This document shows positions 51,282-58,824 of a stretch of 64,000 nucleotides of DNA, piece after piece. Below the pieces are notes generated by a model, which saw only the letters and a program-made list of their open reading frames with translations, was not told the origin of the DNA and did not search any database. Within the stretch, counting starts at the first letter, position 1. The number at the start of each line of letters is the position of its first letter. This DNA is from an uncultured Spirochaetaceae bacterium. Its GTDB lineage: Bacteria > Spirochaetota > Spirochaetia > Sphaerochaetales > Sphaerochaetaceae. The stretch lies in NCBI GenBank assembly GCA_900315435.1, contig OMYY01000008.1, positions 1-64,000 of the forward strand, written 5' to 3'. A program made the translations under genes and the position numbers.

Positions 51282-52559
51282 TCAGACCGTTCCGTAGAAA
51301 AGGTTCGGCAAGAAGGTCGTGAAGAAAGGCACGAAGGTGACAAGCGCCAACGTGATGCCAAGCGGGATGAAAAAGGGAAGCGTGGCCTTCACCACCCGCT
51401 CGAACTTCACCTTTGCGATATTGGAGATGATGTAGAGCACCACTCCGACCGGGGGCGTGACGACGCCAATCATCAGGTTGAGGATCATGATCAGACACCC
51501 CTGCGTCACATCGACCCCATAGCTTGCCATCACAGGAATCAGGATCGGGGTCAGGATCAGGATGGCGGCGGTAGCCTCCATGAACATGCCCACGACCAAC
51601 AGGAAGATGTTGACAATCAGCAGGACCAGAATGCGGCTCGAAGTGAAACTCACCAGGAACTCGCTCATCTTCTGAGGCACCTGGCTGACCGTCAGCACCC
51701 AGCCAAACAGGCTCGCCGTCATGACCAAGGCCAGGACGACACCGTTGGTCTCGATCGTCGAGAGGATCACCTTCGGAAGATCCTTCAGCCTGATCTCGTG
51801 GTAGACGAACACCCCCAGAATCAGGGAATAGGCGGCAGCCACGACGGCAGCCTCGGTCGGCGTGAAGATGCCGCTGAAGATGCCGGCAACCAGGATGACC
51901 GGGCTCATCAGGGCGAGGAATGCCTCGCGGAAAGCCACGCCAACCTCGTTCAAAGTCGGCTTCGGGTTGCGGGGATAGTTCCGCTTCTTGGCGTAGTAGG
52001 CGACCATCAGCATCAGGCTGACCGCCATCGTCAGACCAGGCAGGATTCCACCGATGAACAGACGGCCCACCGAAGCCTCGGCGGCGACAGCGATGATGAC
52101 CATCGGAAGCGACGGAGGGATGATCGGCCCGATGACGGAACTCGCGGCAGTGATGGCGCAGGAGAAATCATCGTCAAAACCTTTGTCCCGCATGGCCTGG
52201 ATCTCGACGTTGCCAAGCCCGCCGGCGTCGGCGACAGCCGTTCCTGACATGCCGGCGAACAGTACCGAAGCGACGACGTTGGCATGCCCGAGGCCACCGG
52301 GAAGATGGCCGACCAAGACATTGGCGAAGTTGAACATCCGCTTCGTGACACCCGAGGAATTCATCAGATTCCCCATGATGATGAAGAAGGGAGCGGCGAT
52401 CAACGTGAAAGAGTTGGCCGCCATGGCAATGCGCTGGATGGCGGTGATGGCCTTGAAGCCGTGAAGGAAAATGAACAGGAACGAGGTAAGGCCAAGGTTC
52501 ACGTAGAGCGGGAGACCCGTGAAAAGCAGGATGAAAAAGACCATAAACGCCAGTGTCAT
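51282..52559 (-). CDS. TRAP transporter large permease DctM (system 2)
   Basis: 425 residues, about twelve membrane helices: AAPFFIIMGNLMNSSGV, SGMSGTAVADAGGLGNVEI and IIPPSLPMVIIAVAAEASVG. The start overlaps the DctQ stop as ATGA. It resembles system 1 in plan but is clearly diverged, so the two systems probably carry different but related acids. Confidence 0.93.
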   Translation of the reverse strand: MTLAFMVFFILLFTGLPLYVNLGLTSFLFIFLHGFKAITAIQRIAMAANSFTLIAAPFFIIMGNLMNSSGVTKRMFNFANVLVGHLPGGLGHANVVASVLFAGMSGTAVADAGGLGNVEIQAMRDKGFDDDFSCAITAASSVIGPIIPPSLPMVIIAVAAEASVGRLFIGGILPGLTMAVSLMLMVAYYAKKRNYPRNPKPTLNEVGVAFREAFLALMSPVILVAGIFSGIFTPTEAAVVAAAYSLILGVFVYHEIRLKDLPKVILSTIETNGVVLALVMTASLFGWVLTVSQVPQKMSEFLVSFTSSRILVLLIVNIFLLVVGMFMEATAAILILTPILIPVMASYGVDVTQGCLIMILNLMIGVVTPPVGVVLYIISNIAKVKFERVVKATLPFFIPLGITLALVTFVPFFTTFLPNLFYGTV

Positions 52560-53059
52560 ACAGATGCCTCCTTCACTTCCGCCTTCGGAATCCAAAGGTC
52601 AAAGATTTTCAAGATTTCATAGATACAGATGACCGCGTTGCAAGCCGGGCAGGCGACGTACACCATGGCGAAGTTGACCCCGGGCAACGAGACCGCCTGC
52701 ATCGAAACCCCCTTCCTCGTCATCTCGATACCGTAGACGACGAGCAACACCGAGAACATGATGGTCAGCAGGAGGTTGAAGGTCGCAAGGATCTTCTGTC
52801 CCATCGGGGGGAGCGTATTGATGACGGCGGTAATCTGGATGTGGGTGCCGTGCTTCGAGGCGAACGTCCACCCAAGGAAACAAATCCAGACAAACAACAG
52901 ACGGATCAGTTCCTCGGACCAAGTAAAGGGATTGTTGAAGATCCACCGCATGACGATCTGTGCCATCGCGGCGCAGAAAATGACGATGAACATGACGACC
53001 GCAAGCCAGTTGAGCAACTGTTCGACCGCGGACATGCATTTGTCAATGAATTTACGCAT
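52556..53059 (-). CDS. TRAP transporter small permease DctQ (system 2)
   Basis: 167 residues with four membrane helices and the DctQ-type FNNPFTWSEELIRLLFVWIC segment. It overlaps DctM by 4 bases and is separated from DctP by a hairpin, as in system 1. Confidence 0.92.
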   Translation of the reverse strand: MRKFIDKCMSAVEQLLNWLAVVMFIVIFCAAMAQIVMRWIFNNPFTWSEELIRLLFVWICFLGWTFASKHGTHIQITAVINTLPPMGQKILATFNLLLTIMFSVLLVVYGIEMTRKGVSMQAVSLPGVNFAMVYVACPACNAVICIYEILKIFDLWIPKAEVKEASV

Positions 53060-53084
53060 AGGAACCCTCTGGGAAAGTTTGGAA

Positions 53085-53121
53085 ACAGGACGGGGCAGAA
53101 GCGTGAAGCCCCTGCCCCGTG
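53085..53121 (-). terminator. Attenuator/terminator between DctP and DctQ (system 2)
   Basis: CGGGGCAG (53093-53100) pairs with CTGCCCCG (53114-53121). On the minus strand TCCTGTTTCC follows, a weak T-tract. Position and role match the hairpin at 48611-48645. Confidence 0.6.
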
Positions 53122-53132
53122 GTTGTCGGCTC

Positions 53133-54134
53133 TTATTTCAGGTTGACGACTTCGTCGATGAGGTCCCTGCCCCACTTGTCGCCGTAGTTGTCGCTGATGG
53201 TCTGCAAGGTTGCCTCGCGGAACGGAGCCACATCCGGAGTCATGACGGTCACGCCCTTGGCCTTGAAGGCATCGAGCAACTCGCCCTCCTGCTTGTAGGT
53301 GGTCTCGGTGATATAGTCACAACCAATCTTGACAGCGTCGTTGACGACTTTCTTGTCGGCGTCGCTGATACCGTCCCATACGCCCTTATTGATGATGAAG
53401 ACGTTGGAGCAGATGATGTGGTTGGTCAGCACGAGGTATTTCTGGACTTCGTAGAACTTCGCGCTGTCAAACGTGGTCAACGGATTTTCCTGTCCGGCGA
53501 CGACGTTCTGCTGCAGACCGAGATACAGCTCGTTGAAGGAAAGCGGAGTCGGGTTGGCGCCCCAGCTCTTGACCATATCCATGTAGGTGTTGACCTCAGG
53601 AACACGAATCTTCAGCCCCTTCAGGTCGGCAATCGAGTTGACCGGGGTGTTGGTCGTGGAGAGCTGGCGGGTTCCATAGTAAAAATCGCCGAGGATATGC
53701 ATGTCCTTTTTCTCCATCTCCGCCTCAAGCACCTGGCCGAAGTGCCCCTTCAAAGCCTTGTCGAGATGGTTGAAATCGCGGTAGATATAGGGAGCCTCGA
53801 CCATGCTCATCAACGGGACAAGCTGGCCGAACTGGGCGGGCCCTTCGGTGACGACATCGATCATGCCGGTGCTCACGCCTTCGACCTGGTCGCGGGAACC
53901 TCCAAGCTGGCCGCCGGAATAGTACTGGACCTCGATGCCAGTAGCGTTCTTGTTGATGTAATCGACAATCTTGTCGACACCCTGGCTGATGACGGAGGTG
54001 GATGCCTGTACGGAACTCCACTTCAGCACGGGCTTCTTCCCACCCTTCGGGGCAGAACCACTTTCACTTGAGCCCTGAGCGAACAAGGTGCCCGCCAAGG
54101 ACAAAGCCATGAGGACAGCAACAGCTTTCTTCAT
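53133..54134 (-). CDS. TRAP transporter substrate-binding protein DctP (system 2)
   Basis: 333 residues from the ATG at 54134. The signal peptide ends TLFA before QGSSES. The carboxylate-binding Arg is in GLKIRVPEVN, followed by SWGANPTPLSFNELYLGL and AGQENPLTT. The ligand is unknown but acidic. The gene has a perfect CTGTAAGACAG site about 80 bases upstream. Confidence 0.9.
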   Translation of the reverse strand: MKKAVAVLMALSLAGTLFAQGSSESGSAPKGGKKPVLKWSSVQASTSVISQGVDKIVDYINKNATGIEVQYYSGGQLGGSRDQVEGVSTGMIDVVTEGPAQFGQLVPLMSMVEAPYIYRDFNHLDKALKGHFGQVLEAEMEKKDMHILGDFYYGTRQLSTTNTPVNSIADLKGLKIRVPEVNTYMDMVKSWGANPTPLSFNELYLGLQQNVVAGQENPLTTFDSAKFYEVQKYLVLTNHIICSNVFIINKGVWDGISDADKKVVNDAVKIGCDYITETTYKQEGELLDAFKAKGVTVMTPDVAPFREATLQTISDNYGDKWGRDLIDEVVNLK

Positions 54135-54211
54135 ATGGATAACATCTCCTTTTGTTTGTATCGTTTCATGGGAAGAACAGCCTGTCAAGGAAAACCTGAT
54201 AAATTGCAATG

Positions 54212-54222
54212 CTGTAAGACAG
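54212..54222 (-). promoter_or_regulatory. Candidate GntR site before TRAP system 2
   Basis: CTGTAAGACAG, flanked by G and C to make a 13-base palindrome with a 3-base centre. Downstream on the minus strand lie TTGACA and a weak AACGAT -10. The rest of 54135-54312 holds no gene. Confidence 0.6.
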
Positions 54223-54312
54223 CTATCCCGCAAACACATTGCAATTGATTGAAACACAAAGAAAAAAGGTGGCCTCTCCCGAAGCCACCCAAACAGTGAT
54301 GCACGGAAACCT

Positions 54313-54753
54313 TCAGGCCATCTTCACCTTAAAGACCACCTTGCGGACGTTTTCCGGCTTTTCCTCCTGGATCAAGGGCTCATGGGCTTCACCAGGCAGG
54401 AAAACGACAAACCAGCCTGGCACGGCATGCCAGCGGGAAGCCAGCTCTCCGGTAAAGAACTGGATGTCCTGCTCCTCGTCGTAACTGCAGGTCTCCTTGA
54501 TCTCGCGCCCGAGATCCATGCACTCGCGGCCCTCAAGCACCACCTGCACGTCAGCATACACGGCATGGGTCTCGTACCCCTTGGTTCCCTTGGCGCGGGT
54601 ACTGACGGTACTCACCGTGTAGAAGAACCTGTCCCCATCACCCTCATACCTGCCATCTTTGACCAAATCCGTTTTCAAGACCTTGGCAATCTCCTTGGCA
54701 TAGGGAATCACCGACTCGTAGGTTTCCAGATATGCAATACGATCAACAATCAT
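54313..54753 (-). CDS. YhcH/YjgK/YiaL (TabA) family protein
   Basis: 146 residues from the ATG at 54753 (AAGGAG 7 bases upstream), overlapping the end of the hydrolase gene by 11 bases. The cupin-like metal site residues are in YETHAVYADVQVVLEG (His), GELASRWHAVPGWFVVFLPGE trimmed at each end, and HEPLI. Members occur in sialic-acid and other sugar operons and are proposed anomerases or isomerases of free sugars. It ends the operon with the sialidase-like and GH genes. Confidence 0.87.
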   Translation of the reverse strand: MIVDRIAYLETYESVIPYAKEIAKVLKTDLVKDGRYEGDGDRFFYTVSTVSTRAKGTKGYETHAVYADVQVVLEGRECMDLGREIKETCSYDEEQDIQFFTGELASRWHAVPGWFVVFLPGEAHEPLIQEEKPENVRKVVFKVKMA

Positions 54754-57700
54754 CTGCCCGCTCCTTTTCCGGTTGCCCGGATACAATGCCATCAAACAAC
54801 AAGACCGGACTCTCCATCAAGCCATACGGAAGCAGATGGTAACCGCTTTCCCCTTTGGTGGTGAAGCTTCCCGGACCCGTCATCTCCGGCTCCTGAGGAA
54901 GATGCAGCGGACCCATCATGTTCCGCATGCTGCCCCAGAGCCGGATGGAAAGGTGGTTCTCCCCTTCCTGCACCGCCCCCGAAAGGTCCACCCCCCCGAG
55001 TCCAGGATACGGGAGCTCGAAGGATGTTCCGTTCAGGACCACCGTCACCATCGTGGCCTTCCACGCTGGCAGGGAGAGATAGAGGGCTTTCGTCTTCCGT
55101 GCCGTGAAATCACTCTGGTAACAAACGCTTCCCGGGTAATGGAAGAGCCCCTGGCCACACCAACTTCCGATGGACAACGTCGCAGGAAGAGATCCTAGGA
55201 CGCGTTGTCCGTCAACCCCGAAAACACCAACCAGGTAGATGTTCTCCAGTTCCATCGCATTGGTGTAGGAACAGGTGAGCACCAGTTCATGGATACCTGA
55301 CTTGATGGTACCAAGCCCTACTTTCTCAAAGCTCCGGTCAAGGAAATACCCGTTCGGAACCATCGACACCGGCTTTCCATCCACCATCACCTGAAACAGC
55401 CTGGCATCCTCGACCACCAAGGTCAGAGGCAGGTCTGCGCTCAGAACAACGTGGTAGCGAAGGCTGAGCTTCTTGCCGTCGTTCGGGTGCGGCTTCCGGT
55501 CCCACGTATAGCGCTGGGCGATCTCGTCATCCAGAAGCGAGACCATGCCAAGGGCCCGACGCACCTCCTCCTGTGCCTGCCAGATCTCCATCACTGAAGA
55601 CCAGGGGCCGTCCTCCAGCCGGTAACTGCAACGATCAAGGGTCAGCACGTTCGGCTGGTCCAGCCGGTAGCGGAACGGACCTGCAAGAGCGAGACTGCCA
55701 AGGTAGTCAGGGTTCCTCTCCACAAAGTCCGTTTCCCCTGCCTTGCCGGTATCAATCAGATAGAGGCGGCTTCCCGTCGGCTCCACCTCCTCATCCCACG
55801 AGCCGTCGGAATGCACCTGGACCTGTTCTTGTTCTCCGGAAAAGGGGTCGATCCGGGTTACCGAACCCCGCCAGATGGGGGCGAAGTGAAGACGATGGGC
55901 TTCCAGCCTGTCATTGTTGGCGGCAAAGGCGATCACCCGCTTCCCATCCTCTCGGACCTGGGTGATGACCCAAGGACATTGCCGCGCTCCTTCGGTTATC
56001 GAAAGCGGTCTGGGGACAACCCGTTCCAGGAGGGAGACCAGTCGGGTCTCATCCGGCACCAATGAACATTTCTGAAAGAACTCCCGGACCTTTTCATCCG
56101 GCTCTCCGGAAAGGCGGGAAGGCACCGTCTTGTACAGGATCAACGTTCCACCCTGTTCCTTGAACTCCTTCAAAAGCCGGAATGTCGAAGGATACACCGT
56201 CTCGATTTCCGGTAGCACCACCACAGGGTAGCTGGCTCGCTCGATGGACAGCAGTCCTTGCTCCGCCCTTCCGGAACGCTCGATCAGCGTCTCGTCACCA
56301 AGGTCGACATCGTAGTGCTGCCCGCAGAGGAACCGCAGCAACTCGTTCAAGCGCCCGCCAAGCGCATCCACCTGCGGAAGGTCCCGTTCGTTCCGGCGCA
56401 CCGGGTTTCCATAGGGGGAGCACCCCATGTGCATCCAGGCTGTCGATGATGGATGCAGCAAGAGCACATCCCTTCGCGGCTCACCCTGGCACAAATATTC
56501 GGAAAGCCGGGCGAAGTACTCCTCCATCACCCCCAGCTTGCCGTACCAGCTGTTGTGGTAGTTGAAGCTGGGCGGATAGTCCCGCTTCCGGCATCCCCGC
56601 AAGCTGTACAGGCAAAGATGCTGGCAACGTCGCGTCACCCCAAGGGCATACATCCAATCCCCGATCCATTTCATGCTTTCAAAGGAGAACTGCCAGCCAG
56701 TTCCCGCATAGGTCTCGACCAGCATGCCCGGTTTGTGCCATTGATGGACGACGCTGGAACACTGCTTCAGGGTCAGGTATTCCTGTGTCTGCTCCCCCAA
56801 CAGGTCGATACCGCAGATATCCTGGTGGGTATAGTGGGGCATGACCGACCCGTTGACCCGGGTGCAAAGCCCCAGCTTGTCTTCCTGCAGGAAATGGCCT
56901 GTGGAGATGATGCCATGGGCCTTGCACCAATCGCCAATCTGGCGGGAATAGCAGTCCTCGAAGCGCAGAGCTACCGCATGCCAGTAGTCGTGGCGGACCT
57001 TGGCGCTTTCCGCATGGTTGAAATAGAGATAGGGGGCAAGCGGCAGCCAATCATAACCAAGCAGTTCCTTCACCCATGCACGCATGCCGGACGCCCAGGG
57101 AATCCAGCTACGTTTCGGGTTGAAGGCGGCGTGGCGGTCCGCCATCGACGGCTCATCGGTGAACGACCCCTTGAGGGTCTTGCCGAACTCGCTTCCCACC
57201 ATATCGGCATAGTGCTGGTGGGTAAGCCGCAGGAACTCCTGTTCGCTTTTCGGGTCCAGATTGTTCGGAGGCGGATACCCGTTGAACCAGGCCGACGGCC
57301 CGCTCGTCTCCAAACGCAACACCAACAGCTTCTCGCCCTTCCGTTCTTCCGGCTTCTGAAGGAGAGCAAGGCTGGACAGGTCATCCCCTTCGCACGCAGC
57401 GCTCCAGTAGAGCAGTTCCGTCCCTTCCGGCTGGAAATGAAGGGAATCGGTCACCTCGAGGGTAAGTCCCTCGAGGCCTCCGACCGCCTGCTGGACACGG
57501 CCGCCACAGAACCCGCTCGGCCATCGGTCCTCATCGTAGATCCAAGCCTCCATGCCGAGCTGCTTTGCCTCGTCCACCGCCGCTTTGACGGCCTCGTCCC
57601 ATTCCTTGCCAAGGTAGGGAGTCTCCAATCCAAAGCGGGAGTGCATGAAGAATCCACCCACCCCCTGGGCGTGCATCAGCCTGACCTGCCTGCGGATTTC

Positions 57701-57778
57701 GTCCGGCTCGAGCTTGTCGTCCCATGCCCAGAAGAACAACGAGCGATAGGCAGCTGGGACCTCGTGCCTGTGTTCCAT
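54743..57778 (-). CDS. Large glycoside hydrolase, GH106/rhamnosidase-like
   Basis: 1011 residues from the ATG at 57778, which overlaps the stop of the preceding gene by one base (TGATG). An N-terminal barrel has MHAQGVGGFFMHSRFGLETPY trimmed, WIYDEDRWPSGFCGG and the acidic FTDEPSM (a possible catalytic Glu). The C-terminal 350 residues are beta-rich with a GH2-like sugar-binding domain. There is no signal peptide, so it appears cytoplasmic and would act on imported oligosaccharides. This layout resembles alpha-L-rhamnosidases of GH106 and their uncharacterised relatives. Family assignment is from memory and moderate. Confidence 0.6.
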   Translation of the reverse strand: MEHRHEVPAAYRSLFFWAWDDKLEPDEIRRQVRLMHAQGVGGFFMHSRFGLETPYLGKEWDEAVKAAVDEAKQLGMEAWIYDEDRWPSGFCGGRVQQAVGGLEGLTLEVTDSLHFQPEGTELLYWSAACEGDDLSSLALLQKPEERKGEKLLVLRLETSGPSAWFNGYPPPNNLDPKSEQEFLRLTHQHYADMVGSEFGKTLKGSFTDEPSMADRHAAFNPKRSWIPWASGMRAWVKELLGYDWLPLAPYLYFNHAESAKVRHDYWHAVALRFEDCYSRQIGDWCKAHGIISTGHFLQEDKLGLCTRVNGSVMPHYTHQDICGIDLLGEQTQEYLTLKQCSSVVHQWHKPGMLVETYAGTGWQFSFESMKWIGDWMYALGVTRRCQHLCLYSLRGCRKRDYPPSFNYHNSWYGKLGVMEEYFARLSEYLCQGEPRRDVLLLHPSSTAWMHMGCSPYGNPVRRNERDLPQVDALGGRLNELLRFLCGQHYDVDLGDETLIERSGRAEQGLLSIERASYPVVVLPEIETVYPSTFRLLKEFKEQGGTLILYKTVPSRLSGEPDEKVREFFQKCSLVPDETRLVSLLERVVPRPLSITEGARQCPWVITQVREDGKRVIAFAANNDRLEAHRLHFAPIWRGSVTRIDPFSGEQEQVQVHSDGSWDEEVEPTGSRLYLIDTGKAGETDFVERNPDYLGSLALAGPFRYRLDQPNVLTLDRCSYRLEDGPWSSVMEIWQAQEEVRRALGMVSLLDDEIAQRYTWDRKPHPNDGKKLSLRYHVVLSADLPLTLVVEDARLFQVMVDGKPVSMVPNGYFLDRSFEKVGLGTIKSGIHELVLTCSYTNAMELENIYLVGVFGVDGQRVLGSLPATLSIGSWCGQGLFHYPGSVCYQSDFTARKTKALYLSLPAWKATMVTVVLNGTSFELPYPGLGGVDLSGAVQEGENHLSIRLWGSMRNMMGPLHLPQEPEMTGPGSFTTKGESGYHLLPYGLMESPVLLFDGIVSGQPEKERADDC

Positions 57779-58824
57779 CACCGTCTCTCCACCTTGAGAT
57801 TCCAATAGACAATACGCTCGCGACGCCAGGTGTAGGTGACGCAAAGCGACCCGTCACTGGCCTGGATGATGGCCGGATAGCAATAGTCGCCCTGCCCGTC
57901 CTCCAGGTCGCAGAGCTTTTCCCAATGGCCTCCGCCATCCTCGCTATACAGCAGGGAAAGTGGAGTCCTCGGCCCCTTGTAGTAGCCAGGCAAGTTGTGG
58001 ACCGGATTGCAGCAAAGCACCAGAACGCCATCCCGCATCCTGACCAGGTCGAGCCCGCTGTTGTTGTTGGCAAGTCCCGTATCGTAGGCAAGCGACCAGC
58101 TTCTTCCGCCATCGGTCGAATCGCTACGGAAAATCCAGCTTCCGTTGGTCCGGCAGAACATATGCAGCCCCTTCTCGTCCTCCCACAGACTGGGCTGGAT
58201 CATCCCCTTGCCCCAAAGACGGTGTTTCTCGTAGGGCTGGTCGACCTCCTGGATGTTGTAGCCGGCATGGCGCACGGGGACGAACTCGCTCCGCTCCCAG
58301 CTCTTGCCGTTGTCCCGGGAAATATCGACGAAGGCATCCCACTCAACCTCGCTCTCCTTGCTGGCAGGGGCGACAATCGTCTTGCCGTCAGAGAGCAGGA
58401 TCGGCTTGTTCTTGACCGGACCGCGGCCACCCGAGGTGTCGCCAGGAACCAGTTCACGTCGTTCGCTCCAGGTTTTCCCCTCGTCCGAGGACACCCTCAC
58501 GAACGTCTGCCACTCGGGGATGGTGGCACCCACCTTGAAGAAAAGCATGATGTTCCCATCAGGAAGCCGGAAAAGGACCGGATTCCACTGCGCGACGCCG
58601 ATGACGTCGTCAACCTTGCGGGGATAGGACCACTTTCCTTCCCTGCTCCTTGTCGCCGTCCAGATGGCCACATTGGGATCTTTCTCCCAACTGCCGCCAA
58701 ACCAGGCGACTAACAAAGACCCGTCTTTCAGCTCCAGGACAGTCGAGGCATGGGCGCTGTCTGTCGGACGCTGCTGGCTCGTGACGATGTCCTCCCGTTG
58801 GTTACTGATGATTCTCAGACTCAT
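57778..58824 (-). CDS. Sialidase-like BNR-repeat protein
   Basis: 348 residues of a six-bladed propeller with four Asp-box repeats: SSDEGKTW, SRDNGKSW, STDGGRSW and SEDGGGHW. The N-terminal segment HASTVLELKDGSLLVAWFGG is typical of a broad sialidase-like family. The FRIP/YRIP motif of true GH33 sialidases is not seen, and there is no signal peptide, so sialic acid cleavage outside the cell is doubtful. A cytoplasmic hydrolase or lyase on the imported oligosaccharide is more likely. It overlaps the AraC regulator gene by 23 bases. Confidence 0.75.
   Translation of the reverse strand: MSLRIISNQREDIVTSQQRPTDSAHASTVLELKDGSLLVAWFGGSWEKDPNVAIWTATRSREGKWSYPRKVDDVIGVAQWNPVLFRLPDGNIMLFFKVGATIPEWQTFVRVSSDEGKTWSERRELVPGDTSGGRGPVKNKPILLSDGKTIVAPASKESEVEWDAFVDISRDNGKSWERSEFVPVRHAGYNIQEVDQPYEKHRLWGKGMIQPSLWEDEKGLHMFCRTNGSWIFRSDSTDGGRSWSLAYDTGLANNNSGLDLVRMRDGVLVLCCNPVHNLPGYYKGPRTPLSLLYSEDGGGHWEKLCDLEDGQGDYCYPAIIQASDGSLCVTYTWRRERIVYWNLKVERR

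Noticed and set aside
50245-54795. A standard sialic-acid (nan) operon
   Set aside because: The lyase is divergent from NanA, there is no NanE or NanK, and the sialidase-like protein lacks FRIP and a signal peptide. Sialic acid remains possible but is not supported enough to name genes nan.
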